Notes: a model not told the origin generated them from the sequence alone. A stretch of 64,000 nt of DNA from AP-15 sp963790875 (GCA_963790875.1 CAWBQT010000016.1:620001-684000); one strand, 5' to 3'. Shown: positions 1 to 10,468, counted from the first letter of the stretch. Program-made: numbers and translations.

Positions 1-216
1 CCGCATGTGCGGGGCGACAGCGATCGAATTCGCGGGCTCGGCACGCTCGCCGCCAGCGAGACCTTCGGGCATGGCGGCGCCGGCACCTCCTATTCCTGGG
101 CCGATCCGACGAGCGGCGTGTCGTTCAGCTATCTGACCAACTATGTGGCGCCCGATCCCTGGCATTCGGGGCGTCTCGACCGCGTCTCGAACCTCGTCCA
201 CGCCGCGATCGACTGA
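1..216 (+). CDS. Serine beta-lactamase-family hydrolase, C-terminal end (partial)
   Basis: Only the last 71 codons are inside the window; the gene begins upstream. The tail contains an HGGAGTSYSWADP-like stretch followed by a hydrophobic strand (VSFSYLTN). That is the usual H-x-G-G-x-G third motif and final beta strand of the class C beta-lactamase / EstB-type esterase fold. This family (PF00144) covers true beta-lactamases, D-aminopeptidases and short-chain esterases, and the fragment cannot tell these apart. The Ser-x-x-Lys and Tyr-x-Asn motifs would lie upstream. An esterase linked to the neighbouring catabolic genes is more likely than antibiotic resistance, but that is inference. Confidence 0.75.
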   Translation, partial: PHVRGDSDRIRGLGTLAASETFGHGGAGTSYSWADPTSGVSFSYLTNYVAPDPWHSGRLDRVSNLVHAAID

Positions 217-239
217 ACGTGACGCACGTCCTGCCGCGA

Positions 240-383
240 CCCCTCACCCCCGGATCGGGTCCGGGGCGGGCTCTCCCGCCGTCGCGGGTCCCCTGGCGTA
301 TCGCCGATGCGCCACCCGACAGGCGCACGCGCGCCTGCGCCGAGAGGGCTCCCCGTCGGCGGGGAGAGGGCCCGGGTGAGGGG
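240..383. repeat. Palindromic GC-rich repeat element (copy 1)
   Basis: A 144-base element bounded by a perfect 10-base inverted repeat: CCCCTCACCC at 240-249 and GGGTGAGGGG at 374-383. A second nested pair, CTCTCCCGCCG-like near 271 and CGGCGGGGAGAG-like near 354, lies inside. The CCCCTCACCC decamer and the CTCTCCCC/GGGGAGAG pair recur at 11310-11426, so this is a dispersed palindromic family of the REP/MITE kind. It fills the gap between two genes and could form a transcribed hairpin. Confidence 0.6.
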
Positions 384-401
384 CCGGGTCCGGATTAGCC
401 G

Positions 402-1733
402 ATGGCGCCGCGCGTCGATCCGGTCCGTTCCGACGAGCGCCTGCCGGCGCGGGCCGATGTCGTGGTCGTCGGCGGGGGCATTATCGGCGCCAGCGCAGCC
501 TTCTTCCTCGCAGAAAAAGGCGTCTCGACGGTGCTGTGCGAAAAGGGGCACATCGCCGGCGAGCAATCGAGCCGCAATTGGGGTTGGTGCCGCAAGATGG
601 GGCGCGATCCGCGCGAGATCCCGCTGATCATCGAGAGCCTGCGGCTATGGCAGGGGATGAACGAGCGGGTCGGGGCCGAGACCGGGTTTCGCCAGCCGGG
701 CATCCTGTATCTCGCCGCGACGCCGGCGGAACTCGGCCAGCTCGAAGCCTGGCTCGATCATGCCCGCCAGTATCAGCTCGACACCCGCCTGTTGAGCCGG
801 GCCGAGGCGGCCGCGCTGCTTCCTGGCCTTTCCGGCGATTGGGCCGGGGCGCTCTACACCGCGAGTGACGGCAAGGCCGAGCCGCAGATGGCCGCACCCG
901 CGATCGCCGAGGCGGCGCGGCGCAAGGGGGCGGCGATACTGACGCAATGCGCGGTGCGCGGCATCGAGACCGCGGCCGGGCGGGTCGCGGCCGCGGTCAC
1001 CGAACAGGGGCGCGTCGCCTGCGGCGCAGTCTTGCTCGCCGGCGGCGCCTGGTCGCGCCTCTTCTGCGGCAATCTCGGCATCGGCTTGCCGCAGCTCAAG
1101 GTGCTGGCCTCGGTGATGCGCACCGAACCGCTTTCGGGCGGTCCGGAAGTCTCGGCTTCGGGCGGCCTCTTCGGGTTTCGCAAACGGATGGACGGCGGCT
1201 ACACCGTCGCGACCTTGGGCGTACGCACGATCGACCTCGTGGCCGACAATCTCCGGCTCTTGCCCGAGTACCTGCCGGCGGCGCGGCTGCATTGGAAGAA
1301 GTTGCGCTTTCGGCTCGGCCGGCGCTGGGTCGAGGAATGGCGCCTGCCGCGGCGCTGGGGATTGGATCAGGTCTCGCCGTTCGAAGCGGTACGGGTGCTC
1401 GATCCCGCGCCCGACCCATACGTGCTCGATCGCGCGCGGAACGCCATCGGCGCGGCCTTGCCGCTGTTCCGCGGCGTTCGGGTCGCGGAAAGCTGGGGCG
1501 GCATGATCGATGTCATGCCCGATGCGATCCCGGTGATCTCGCCGGTCGACAGTCTGCCGGGCCTCATGATCGCGACCGGCTTTTCCGGCCACGGCTTCGG
1601 CATCGGTCCCGGCGCCGGCAGGCTCGCCGCCGACATGGTGACCGGCGACCCGACCCTGGTCGACCCGGCGCCGTTCCGCCTGTCGCGCTTTACCGACGGC
1701 TCGAAGCCGCGGCCGCATCCGCTGGCGAGCTGA
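402..1733 (+). CDS. FAD-dependent oxidoreductase, DAO/DadA family
   Basis: A 443-residue flavoprotein. Residues about 16-21 carry the dinucleotide-binding GGGIIG motif, followed by a Glu near residue 43 that would bind the FAD ribose (LCEKG). The C-terminal part has the DAO-type strand and turn GLMIATGFSGHGFGIGPGAG near residue 395, which closes over FAD. The family oxidises the C-N bond of amino acids or N-methylated amines, giving an imine and reduced flavin. The SSRNWGW stretch near residue 55 resembles sarcosine oxidase beta-subunit/DadA relatives. No ribosome-binding site is obvious before the ATG. It ends 2 bases before the convergent LLM monooxygenase gene. The substrate is unknown. 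Confidence 0.88.
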   Translation: MAPRVDPVRSDERLPARADVVVVGGGIIGASAAFFLAEKGVSTVLCEKGHIAGEQSSRNWGWCRKMGRDPREIPLIIESLRLWQGMNERVGAETGFRQPGILYLAATPAELGQLEAWLDHARQYQLDTRLLSRAEAAALLPGLSGDWAGALYTASDGKAEPQMAAPAIAEAARRKGAAILTQCAVRGIETAAGRVAAAVTEQGRVACGAVLLAGGAWSRLFCGNLGIGLPQLKVLASVMRTEPLSGGPEVSASGGLFGFRKRMDGGYTVATLGVRTIDLVADNLRLLPEYLPAARLHWKKLRFRLGRRWVEEWRLPRRWGLDQVSPFEAVRVLDPAPDPYVLDRARNAIGAALPLFRGVRVAESWGGMIDVMPDAIPVISPVDSLPGLMIATGFSGHGFGIGPGAGRLAADMVTGDPTLVDPAPFRLSRFTDGSKPRPHPLAS

Positions 1734-1735
1734 AT

Positions 1736-2755
1736 CTACACTTGCGCCAGCGCCATCGGCGCCTCGGCGAAGGCCGGCATGATCTCCTCGGCGAAGGTCC
1801 TGAGGCCGGCGACCGAGGCGCCGGGTGCGGCAAACAATACATGCTCGACGCCGCCCGCTTCGAGCCGCTTCAATTGCGCGATAATCTCCTCGGGCGTGCC
1901 GAGCAGCGGCGCGTCGTCGAGCACGAACGAATCCGCGTCGTCCTTGATCTGGGCATAGCGCTCGGCCCCGGGGCCGCGGGCGAGATCGCCGATATTCTTC
2001 AACACCTGCCGGCGCGTCGCAATCGCCCGCTTGCGTTCCTCTTCGTTGTGGACGATCTGCAGCCCTCGCGTTACGCCGACCATCGCCGGATCGTAACGCC
2101 GTCCGACGCGCCGGCAGGCCTCGCGGAAGGCGGCGACGCGATCGATGACGAGGCTGGTCGGCGCAATCTGGTCCAACAGCAGATTGTAGCCTTCGCCTGC
2201 CGCCCGGCGGATCGATTCGACGCTGCCGGCGCCGAGCCAGAGGGGCGGATGCGGCTGTTGGATCGGGCTCGGCTCGACGACGACGTTGTCGAACTTCCAG
2301 CGCTTGCCGTGATGGGAAAACCGGTCCGGCGAGGTCCAGGCCTTGCGGATCACCGCCATCGCTTCGTCGAAGCGTTCGGTCGCCTCCTCCGGCGGGATGC
2401 AGAAGCCGGAAAATTCGTAGCTCCGGTAACCCTTGCCGACGCCGAAATCGAGGCGGCCGTTCGACAAGAGATCGAGGGTCGCGGCCTGCTCGGCGACAAG
2501 AATCGGGTTGTGCCAGGGCAGCACGACGACAGCGGTGCCGAGCCGGATCTTCTCGGTGCGCGCCGCGAGATAGGCAAGCAGGTTCATCGATGCCGAGACC
2601 TGGCCGAAGCCGGTGAAATGGTGCTCGACGAGAAACACGCTCGAAAAGCCGAGGCGCTCGGCTTCGACGACATAATTGACGAAGTCGTGATAGGCCGAGC
2701 TGTCGCCGGCCGGGCCGCCTTTGGCCCGCGCTCCGCCGAACAATCCGAACTTCAT
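1736..2755 (-). CDS. LLM-class (luciferase-like) flavin-dependent monooxygenase
   Basis: 339 residues when started at the ATG at 2753-2755, which has a good GGAGG site 6 bases upstream; the open frame extends further but without a ribosome site. The sequence has hallmarks of the bacterial luciferase TIM-barrel family (PF00296): an N-terminal MKFGLF strand, a VEHHF motif near residue 46, a RIRLGTAV-type strand near residue 72, GRLDFGVGKGY near residue 100 and LLGTPEEI near residue 290. These enzymes use reduced FMN (or F420) and O2 to hydroxylate or cleave carbon-sulfur or ketone substrates. It lies next to an alcohol dehydrogenase and an amine oxidase, consistent with a catabolic role. The exact substrate cannot be read. 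Confidence 0.88.
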   Translation of the reverse strand: MKFGLFGGARAKGGPAGDSSAYHDFVNYVVEAERLGFSSVFLVEHHFTGFGQVSASMNLLAYLAARTEKIRLGTAVVVLPWHNPILVAEQAATLDLLSNGRLDFGVGKGYRSYEFSGFCIPPEEATERFDEAMAVIRKAWTSPDRFSHHGKRWKFDNVVVEPSPIQQPHPPLWLGAGSVESIRRAAGEGYNLLLDQIAPTSLVIDRVAAFREACRRVGRRYDPAMVGVTRGLQIVHNEEERKRAIATRRQVLKNIGDLARGPGAERYAQIKDDADSFVLDDAPLLGTPEEIIAQLKRLEAGGVEHVLFAAPGASVAGLRTFAEEIMPAFAEAPMALAQV

Positions 2756-3051
2756 GCCCGCCCTCCGTTCTTGCCGGTCTTTACCGCCGGACCAGCGCCG
2801 GAATATAGGACGGGAATATAGGAATGGAGCGCCGGCGCCAACCTCGGTCGGGGCGGCAGGCGACGGCATCGCCGCCGGGTCCTCAAAAGCGACGAGTTCC
2901 TGCGCTAGGCGGCGCGCGGTCCGACGATTTCGCTGCCAACAGGCGGGTAGTGGTCATATTTCGGTGCGGCACGGCTGGATGAGACGGAAAATCGTGCCCA
3001 GAAGCCGCAAAACCAGGGAATGTGGATCAAGCTGCAAGGTTGGAGCCGCCG

Positions 3052-4141
3052 ATGAAAGCCGCCGTCCTCCACTCGCCGAATCAACCGCTGACGATCGAGG
3101 AGGTCGCGATCGAAAAGCCGAATCCGCGCGAGGTGCTGTTGCGCACCGCCTTTGCCGGGCTGTGCCACAGCGATCTGCATTTTATCGAGGGTCTCTATCC
3201 CTATCCGACGCCGTGCGTGCTCGGCCACGAATTCAGCTGGGATCGTCGAGGCGGTCGGCGACGGCGTCACCTATGTCAAGCCGGGCGACCACGTCATCAC
3301 CTGCCTCTCGGTGTTCTGCGGCACCTGCCCGCAATGCGTCACCGGCCACCCCAACCTTTGTGAGAACACCGAGGTCAGGCTGGCGCCCGGCGTCTCGCGC
3401 CGCCTGTCGTGGAAGGGCGGCGAGCTGATGAACCAGTTCGTGAACCTCTCCTCCTTCGCCGAGCAGATGCTGGTGCACGAGAACGCGGTGGTGAAGATCG
3501 ATCCCGACATTCCGCTAGACCGGGCGGCGCTGGTCGGCTGCGGAGTCATGACTGGGGTCGGCGCGGTGTTCAACGCGGCCAAGGTAGAGCCGGGCACGAC
3601 GGTGGCGGTGATCGGCTGCGGCGGGGTGGGCCTCTCGGCGATCAACGGCGCCGTCCTCGCCGGGGCCGCTCGGATCATCGCGATCGATACGCTCGCCACA
3701 AAGCTGGAGATCGCGAAGGAACTCGGCGCAACCGACACGCTGAACGCCAGCAACGCTGACGCGGTCGCGCAGATCAAGGAGATGACCGGTGGCGGCGTAC
3801 ATTATTCGTTCGAGGCGCTCGGCACCAAGAGGACGGCGGAGCAGGCTTTTGAAATGTTGCGGCCGGGCGGCACCGCGACGATCATCGGCATGGTGCCGTT
3901 CGGCGTGAAGATCGAATTGCACGGCGCCGACTTCCTGCGCGACCGCAAATTGCAAGGCACTTTGATGGGCGGCAACCGCTTCCGGGTCGACATGCCGCGA
4001 CTTTTATCGTTGTGGCGCCAGGGTCGGCTGAAGCTCGACCACCTGATCTCCGGCCGAATCAAGCTTGCCGAGATCAATGAAGGCTTTGCCGCGCTCAAAT
4101 CAGGCGGGCCGGTGCGTCAGCTGATCGACTTCGCCGCCTAA
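3052..4141 (+). pseudogene. Zinc-dependent alcohol dehydrogenase with one frameshift
   Basis: Residues from the ATG at 3052 (GGAG site upstream) run through the catalytic-zinc motif GLCHSD and GHEF, then the frame breaks near 3232-3235. The downstream frame resumes directly with AGIVEAVGDGV and continues to 4141. It keeps the four structural-zinc cysteines (CGTCPQC...C), the NAD Rossmann motif GCGGVGL and the complete C-terminal domain. Removing a single base (the A at 3235) restores a medium-chain dehydrogenase of about 362 residues. Nothing else looks decayed, so this is either a very recent mutation or a sequencing error. The family oxidises alcohols or aldehydes with NAD(P). Confidence 0.85.
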
Positions 4142-4340
4142 TCTAAGCCCGCGCCACCGAGGTGCTCTCGTCGCGCATCGGCCGGAAACCGTGTTCGCGC
4201 ACGTGTATGCGCCGATCACGCGTCGAGACGCTGAAATGGCTGCTTACGGCGCGAAAGCGCCAGCCGATACGGAGTCGCGGATCGTCGGCTGAGAAGGTGT
4301 GAAAGGTTAGCAAATTGGCTGGATGGGCGTACTGCGTCTC

Positions 4341-4405
4341 CTGAGGCAGCCGCCGCTGGCGACGGCGTCTCGAAGGGCGAGACAGCCGCTCCGCGGCTTC
4401 CTCAG
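4341..4405. repeat. Degenerate CTGAGG-type palindromic repeat
   Basis: CTGAGGCAGCCGC at 4341-4353 pairs with GCGGCTTCCTCAG at 4393-4405 (12 of 13 positions complementary), with GGCGTCTCGAAG between. The combination of CTGAGG, a GC-rich stem and GTCTCGAAG resembles the dispersed palindromes common in Bradyrhizobium and Rhodopseudomonas genomes. The likeness is from memory of that family. Confidence 0.5.
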
Positions 4406-4437
4406 ATGAAGGTGTTCTTAATTCTATCAATGACTTA

Positions 4438-4480
4438 CCTCATGCTGAGGAGCGCCGTCAGGCGCATCTCGAAGCACGCA
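4438..4480. repeat. Second CTGAGG-type palindromic repeat, half copy
   Basis: CCTCATGCTGAGGAGCGCC starting at 4438 is followed by a small hairpin, GCGCC (4452-4456) with GGCGC (4461-4465), and then ATCTCGAAG. It has the same layout as the copy at 4341-4405 but lacks a clear right arm. Confidence 0.45.
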
Positions 4481-4759
4481 CGGTCGTGGTGTAGCAGGAT
4501 GCCTGGGCCGAAGGCCAATTCTTTCACAGCCTGCCATGAAAATAAGATGTCATGCTCGTGCCTGGGCCGGGATGAGGGCGACCTTGTAGCCGAGGCGATT
4601 GAGGCGGCGAACGGCCCAAGTGCCTACAGCCTTCGCCGCATTTTCATCGATCGTGGTGCTCGGCCGGCCGCGCTGGTTGTCTCTCAGAGCTAGAGCACCA
4701 GTCATGAGATTTCTGGTCGCGCGCGGCCGCGCCCTCGGCCGCTATGTCCGCGATACGTC

Positions 4760-4973
4760 GAGGACGGAGACTGGCTCGTCGGCGATGGTCAGACCCGCGA
4801 GCCCTTGCTGCGCAAAATTGCGGCGGCGGGGTTTGCCGACCGGATTACGCTGACGGGCTAGGTCTCAGACCAGCAGCTGCGCGCTCTCTACCTACACTGC
4901 CTGCGATGCGTTCGTGGTTTTGACGATCGCCGGACGCTTCGTTGACGGGAGAGGCATAGTTAACGAGGCGTGA
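4760..4973 (+). pseudogene. Glycosyltransferase group 1 (GT4) remnant
   Basis: Starting at 4760 the reading gives WLVGDGQTREPLLRKIAAAG then FADRITLTG. That is the UDP-sugar-binding core of GT4 enzymes (VGDGPxRxxLxxxxxxxGxxxRVxFxG). A TAG at 4859-4861 replaces the next residue, the frame continues VSDQQLRALYLHC, then shifts by +1 near 4901 into CDAFVVLTIAG. Neither the N-terminal half nor the C-terminal end survives. It is a true relic, with at least one nonsense codon, one frameshift and both ends missing. Confidence 0.7.
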
Positions 4974-5024
4974 TCGCTTGTTGGCCCCTAGCAGTCAGAT
5001 CACGAGCGCACACGGGAGGAGCCG

Positions 5025-5100
5025 ATGGAGAGCAATCCCAGGGTAAAGGTTATTCAACGGCAAGGGTTCCGGCTACTTCATTGCCAATAGGAGAAAACGA
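5025..5100 (+). pseudogene. Possible cold-shock-domain remnant
   Basis: The ATG at 5025 follows a strong GGGAGGAG site, but its frame stops after 22 codons. A one-base shift near 5049 gives LFNGKGSGYFIAN, which resembles the RNP1 region of CspA-type proteins (KxFNxxKGFGFI). The rest of the domain is not recognisable. Treat this as a weak relic assignment. Confidence 0.35.
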
Positions 5101-5308
5101 AGACCACCTCGTTGACGAGTATTTCGCAAAGAAATGACGCTAGAAGCGGAAGCAGGCGGAGCAAATGAGAAGTTGTCTGTTCGGTGATCGTACTGCGCAA
5201 GCCTTAGATTGCACTTATCAACAAAACCTATTTGGTTGGCCGCTGGGTGGATGGAGGAGCGGCCGGCTCGGTTTCCACACCCCTGAGCGAGGCAGAAGGC
5301 AGGGAAAC

Positions 5309-7579
5309 ATGCGTCACTGCTGTACCCTCGGCATACAGGCGCGGTTGATGATGCTGGCGTCCGTAACCGCCCTCCCGCTTGTTGTGCTCGCCGGGGTCGC
5401 CGCCATCTCGATCATTGCCGCTCAGCGCGTACAGCTCAAAAACGAGGTGGCAGGCAAGGTCAACGGCTTGCTCGAGGATATTGACAGCCAGATAAGTGCG
5501 GTCCAGGTGGAGCTCAAGCTCCTCGCGAAGCTGCCGAGCATACAATCGGGCAATCTTGCCGCCTTTGACCGGCAATTGCGCACGGCGATCCCAGTGTATG
5601 GGACGGCGCTGGTGCTGCATGACACCCATGGTCAGCAGCTGATCAACACGGCCCGGCCGTTCGGGAAGCCGCTGCCGCGCGCGATCAGCACGGAGATGCA
5701 GGATCGTGTCGTCGCCACGGGTCTGCCGCAGGTTTCCGATCTCATAGAAGGGGCGACGCTGCACCGGCCGATCATATCGGTGGGGGTACCCGTGGTGCAC
5801 GACGGGCGTGTTGTCTACGTGTTGGCGATGGGGATAGAGCCGAAAATCCTTTCGGATCTGTTGAACGACCAGCGCCTTTTGTCTCAGGCAATCTCGCCCG
5901 CCTGGATCATCGCGATACTTGATCGCAAGGGTATCATCCTGGCCCGCAATCAACAGTTGGATCAGTTCCTGGGCAAGCCCGTCGCACCGTTGCTGATGAA
6001 AGCAATGATGGGAGGAACAGAAGATACCTGGGTCCCCAATATCACGAGCGATGGAAGCCCTGTTTATTCGACGTTTCGACGTTCATTGGTTACTGGCTGG
6101 AGCGTGGCGATCGGTGTACCGAGGAAATTCGTTGATGCCCCGCTGAGAAGGGTGTGCATGCTAGCCATCGGCGGCGGGATGTCGTTCATGGGTATCAGTC
6201 TGGCGTTAGCCTACTGGATGGCGCAGCGGATCCGGCGACCGGTCAACGAGCTCGCTGCCATGACCAGGGCGATAGGGGACGGCGAGTTTGTCGGCGCGTT
6301 TCACAGCGGGGTGCGCGAGCTAAACCTGGTCGGTGACGGGCTGCGTGATGCCGCGATCACCTTGGTGCACCATCGGGAACATCTCGAGGAAGTGGTCGCG
6401 CGGCGTACCCAGGAACTTGCACACGTAAACAATCAGCTTTGGGCGGAGATTGAGGCGCGCAAGCAGGCGCAGGCGACACTCCTGCAGGCCCAGAAGATGG
6501 AGGCCATAGGCCAGCTCACTGGCGGTATCGCGCACGATTTCAACAACCTTCTGACCGTCGCCTACGGCTCTTTGGAGATGCTGAATGCGCGTATCTCGGA
6601 CGAGAAGAGCCTGCGTCTTGTTCGGAGCGCGCAACGTGCCTTGTCGCGCGGCACGAGCCTCACGGGCTCGTTGCTCGCGTTCGCCCGCAAGCAGCGGCTC
6701 GAACCCGTGGTCGCCGACCTCAACTCCGTCATCGTCGAAACTTCCGAAATACTGCGCCGGTCCATCGGTCCTTCAATGGAGATCCGCCATGCGTTGGCTG
6801 CCGAGCTCTGGCCGGTCCTGATCGATATCGGTCAAATCCAGACGGCGCTCCTCAACGTCGCCATCAACGCGCGCGATGCGATGCCGGAGGGGGGCACGCT
6901 GTTAATAGAAACCGCGAACGTCAGTGACGAATTGCCGGAGGAGGTCACGGCTCGCGAGTGCGCGCTGGTGTCGATGGGCGACACCGGAACTGGCATGAGT
7001 CGCGAAGTAATGGAGCGGGCCTTCGATCCCTTCTTCACAACCAAGGAGGTCGGCAAGGGGACCGGGTTAGGGTTGTCGATGGTTTTTGGCGTTGTCCACC
7101 AATCCGGTGGCGCGGTCCGTTTGCGTAGCCAGGCCGGCGGTGGGACGACGGTCCTGATTTACCTGCCGCGGACGGCCAGCGCCGCCTCGTCGGCGGCGGA
7201 GGGCCTCGGGTCGGCAAGTGTCCGGCCCCCAAGCGACGCTGCGCGGATCCTGGTCGTCGACGATGATGCGGCCGTGCGGCAGCTAACCGTCGAATGCCTG
7301 CGGGGGATCGGCTATTCGACGATGGAGGCCGATAGCGGCAGGGCCGCCCTGGCCCTCCTTGAGCGCGAGGATCCCTGCGACCTTGTCGTCATGGATGAGG
7401 TGATGCCGGGGATTTCGGGGCTGGTGACGGTGCGCATGGCGCGCCGTGCCAGGCCCGAACTCAAGGTACTTTTCTTGAGCGGTTACGCCGGGCATGGGCA
7501 GGTCGGCGACGACATCTGGCTGCAGAAACCTTTCAAGACACGGACCTTGGCCGAGGCAGTCTCGATGGCGCTTCGATGA
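5309..7579 (+). CDS. Membrane hybrid sensor histidine kinase with C-terminal receiver
   Basis: Started at the ATG at 5309, which has an AGGCAGGG site; this gives 756 residues. Layout: transmembrane helix about 13-38, a periplasmic cache-like sensor about 40-275, a second helix about 282-304, HAMP about 306-355, a coiled coil about 356-395, then the kinase. The phospho-accepting His409 sits in GGIAHDFNNLL. The ATPase has its N box (NARDAMPEGG, about 520-529), TGTG near 559-562, an F box (FDPFFTTK, about 572-579) and GKGTGLGLS (582-590). A receiver domain follows from about 645, with Asp696 as the phosphate site and Lys740 as the conserved lysine. No partner regulator is adjacent, so output may go through a distant protein. 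Confidence 0.93.
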   Translation: MRHCCTLGIQARLMMLASVTALPLVVLAGVAAISIIAAQRVQLKNEVAGKVNGLLEDIDSQISAVQVELKLLAKLPSIQSGNLAAFDRQLRTAIPVYGTALVLHDTHGQQLINTARPFGKPLPRAISTEMQDRVVATGLPQVSDLIEGATLHRPIISVGVPVVHDGRVVYVLAMGIEPKILSDLLNDQRLLSQAISPAWIIAILDRKGIILARNQQLDQFLGKPVAPLLMKAMMGGTEDTWVPNITSDGSPVYSTFRRSLVTGWSVAIGVPRKFVDAPLRRVCMLAIGGGMSFMGISLALAYWMAQRIRRPVNELAAMTRAIGDGEFVGAFHSGVRELNLVGDGLRDAAITLVHHREHLEEVVARRTQELAHVNNQLWAEIEARKQAQATLLQAQKMEAIGQLTGGIAHDFNNLLTVAYGSLEMLNARISDEKSLRLVRSAQRALSRGTSLTGSLLAFARKQRLEPVVADLNSVIVETSEILRRSIGPSMEIRHALAAELWPVLIDIGQIQTALLNVAINARDAMPEGGTLLIETANVSDELPEEVTARECALVSMGDTGTGMSREVMERAFDPFFTTKEVGKGTGLGLSMVFGVVHQSGGAVRLRSQAGGGTTVLIYLPRTASAASSAAEGLGSASVRPPSDAARILVVDDDAAVRQLTVECLRGIGYSTMEADSGRAALALLEREDPCDLVVMDEVMPGISGLVTVRMARRARPELKVLFLSGYAGHGQVGDDIWLQKPFKTRTLAEAVSMALR

Positions 7580-8170
7580 TCTGGCAGATCCTCTTCCAGC
7601 TGACCGCGGCGTTGGCCTCGGTCGGCCGGGTGAACACCTCCAGCCACGTGGTGTAGCGGCGGTTTAACGCGTTGGCGCTGGGAGCTGTCGCGGCAGATTT
7701 CGCCGTCAAATACGCCCATAGGGGTCGTGCCGATTTCCTGGTCGGGCTCCTGGTGTTCGCAGTCCTGACGGCAAGGACGCTCCTAATCCTGGGATTTGGC
7801 GCGATCGAGGAGAACTCGTTCCGGCGGCGCGTCGCCTGCGCGGTCGCATTCCTTGTGTGCGCCGTCGCCTCCATTGCGGGGCAGCTATGCCTCGGCAACT
7901 TGATCGGGCTGATGACTTCTGCTGCCGCTGGCGGGGGTCGGCCTTGGTTGCCTGGGTGAGGCGTCGAACGACATGACGGTCCGCCGGCGATGCGTCCTCG
8001 CCATGGGGTGTATCATGGCCGCGTTCGGGATGACGACAGGAGCTTGGGGGTTGGTCTTCAAAAACCTCGTGTCGGACGTCGGCGCTACGGTTTACGCCAT
8101 GAGCAGGTATCGAGATCGGCCGCTGTCGGCGATCACGGTTTGGCAGCAGAGGAGGAAAAAGGCCGCTTGA
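7576..8170 (+). pseudogene. Broken small multi-helix membrane protein, YgjV-like
   Basis: An ATG at 7576 overlaps the kinase stop (ATGA). Its frame reads 26 codons to an amber TAG at 7654-7656 and then stays open to 7957 with two to three hydrophobic helices (FLVGLLVFAVLTARTLLILGF; CAVAFLVCAVASIAG). Near 7925-7935 a shift to the next frame continues ...LGCLGEASNDMTVRRRC and a last helix, ending at 8170. Concatenated, the layout resembles Imp-YgjV inner-membrane proteins (PF10688), but this is a pattern judgement without a search. Alternatively 7973-8170 (65 residues, GGTGAGG upstream) is a separate small membrane ORF. Confidence 0.4.
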
Positions 8171-8315
8171 GCCGCGCCGCCGCGCCGACACTAGTACCGC
8201 TGCACAGAGATTATCAGGCGGGTTTCAGCGCGCGCGACCGCCGATCTGGGTCGCGGCTTCCGTCCGGTCAGTCAGATCGCAACGAAGCGTCTGGTCATCG
8301 CGAACCATAGGCAAA

Positions 8316-8350
8316 GGCCATCGCCTCTCGGTCTTCGAGGGGCGATGGCC
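8316..8350 (-). terminator. Terminator of groES-groEL
   Basis: GGCCATCGCC at 8316-8325 and GGCGATGGCC at 8341-8350 form a perfect 10-base stem that can extend inward to about 16-17 pairs (with one G-U). On the minus strand the hairpin begins 27 bases after the groEL stop and is followed by TTTGCC. The stem is very stable but the U tract is short. Confidence 0.75.
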
Positions 8351-8377
8351 CTTCCATCGTGCAATGCAGCCGGAAGC

Positions 8378-10030
<1,653 letters not shown>

Positions 10031-10043
10031 GATCGTTTCCCTC

Positions 10044-10358
10044 TCAGTTCCTCTTCGCGGCGGCAGCGTTACTCTCGACGATGCCCATGACGTCGGATTC
10101 CTTCATGATCATCAGTTCCTCCCCGTCGAGGCGAACCTCGGTGCCCGACCACTTTCCGAACAGCACGCGGTCGCCGGCCTTGACATCGAGCGGCTGCACC
10201 TTTCCATCGTCGCCGCGGGCCCCCGGCCCGACCGCGACGACCTCGCCCTCCATCGGCTTTTCCTGGGCCGTGTCGGGAATGATGATCCCACCCGTCGTCT
10301 TCGCTTCCTGTTCCACCCGCCGGATCAGCAGGCGATCGTGCAAAGGCCTGAATTTCAT
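10044..10358 (-). CDS. groES: Co-chaperonin GroES (10 kDa)
   Basis: 104 residues from the ATG at 10358 (GGGAAG site). It caps GroEL as a heptamer. The start MKFRPLHDRLLIRR, the mobile loop region ETTGGIIIPDTAQEKP-like near residues 20-36 and the GDRVLFGKWSGTEV strand are typical. The open frame extends upstream to 10751 but crosses the CIRCE operator, so the long version is rejected. First gene of the groES-groEL operon. Confidence 0.97.
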   Translation of the reverse strand: MKFRPLHDRLLIRRVEQEAKTTGGIIIPDTAQEKPMEGEVVAVGPGARGDDGKVQPLDVKAGDRVLFGKWSGTEVRLDGEELMIMKESDVMGIVESNAAAAKRN

Positions 10359-10441
10359 GACAATCTTCCCAAAGTTGGAGGTTGAATTCGATCGCCCAAG
10401 CGCGCGCGCCGAGGCAAATTCAATATCCCTGGCGGCTACGA

Positions 10442-10468
10442 ATAGCACTCTATGTACGCGAGTGCTAC
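10442..10468 (-). promoter_or_regulatory. CIRCE operator for HrcA upstream of groES
   Basis: TAGCACTC and GAGTGCTA, separated by exactly 9 bases (10451-10459), match the CIRCE consensus TTAGCACTC-N9-GAGTGCTAA with one end position changed on each side. It sits 84-110 bases upstream of the groES start. In alphaproteobacteria HrcA binds this site and represses groESL until heat or protein stress. hrcA is not in the window. Confidence 0.95.

Larger units (their letters stand above)
4142..4740. other. Gene-free stretch with degenerate palindromes and unassigned remnants
   Basis: About 600 bases between the alcohol dehydrogenase and a glycosyltransferase remnant. It is lower in GC than its surroundings around 4410-4560. 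It holds two palindromic repeats (listed separately). A minus-strand open frame at 4143-4430 and another peptide readable on the minus strand near 4565-4700 (ending in a LNRLGYKVALIPA-like tail) may be remnants of genes. The latter resembles the end of some transposases, but I cannot assign either. Confidence 0.4.

Noticed and set aside
947..2821. A 624-codon plus-strand open frame across two genes
   Set aside because: It overlaps the end of the DAO oxidoreductase in another frame and the whole LLM gene in antisense. High-GC genomes give such shadows; its sequence is Arg-rich with no domain.
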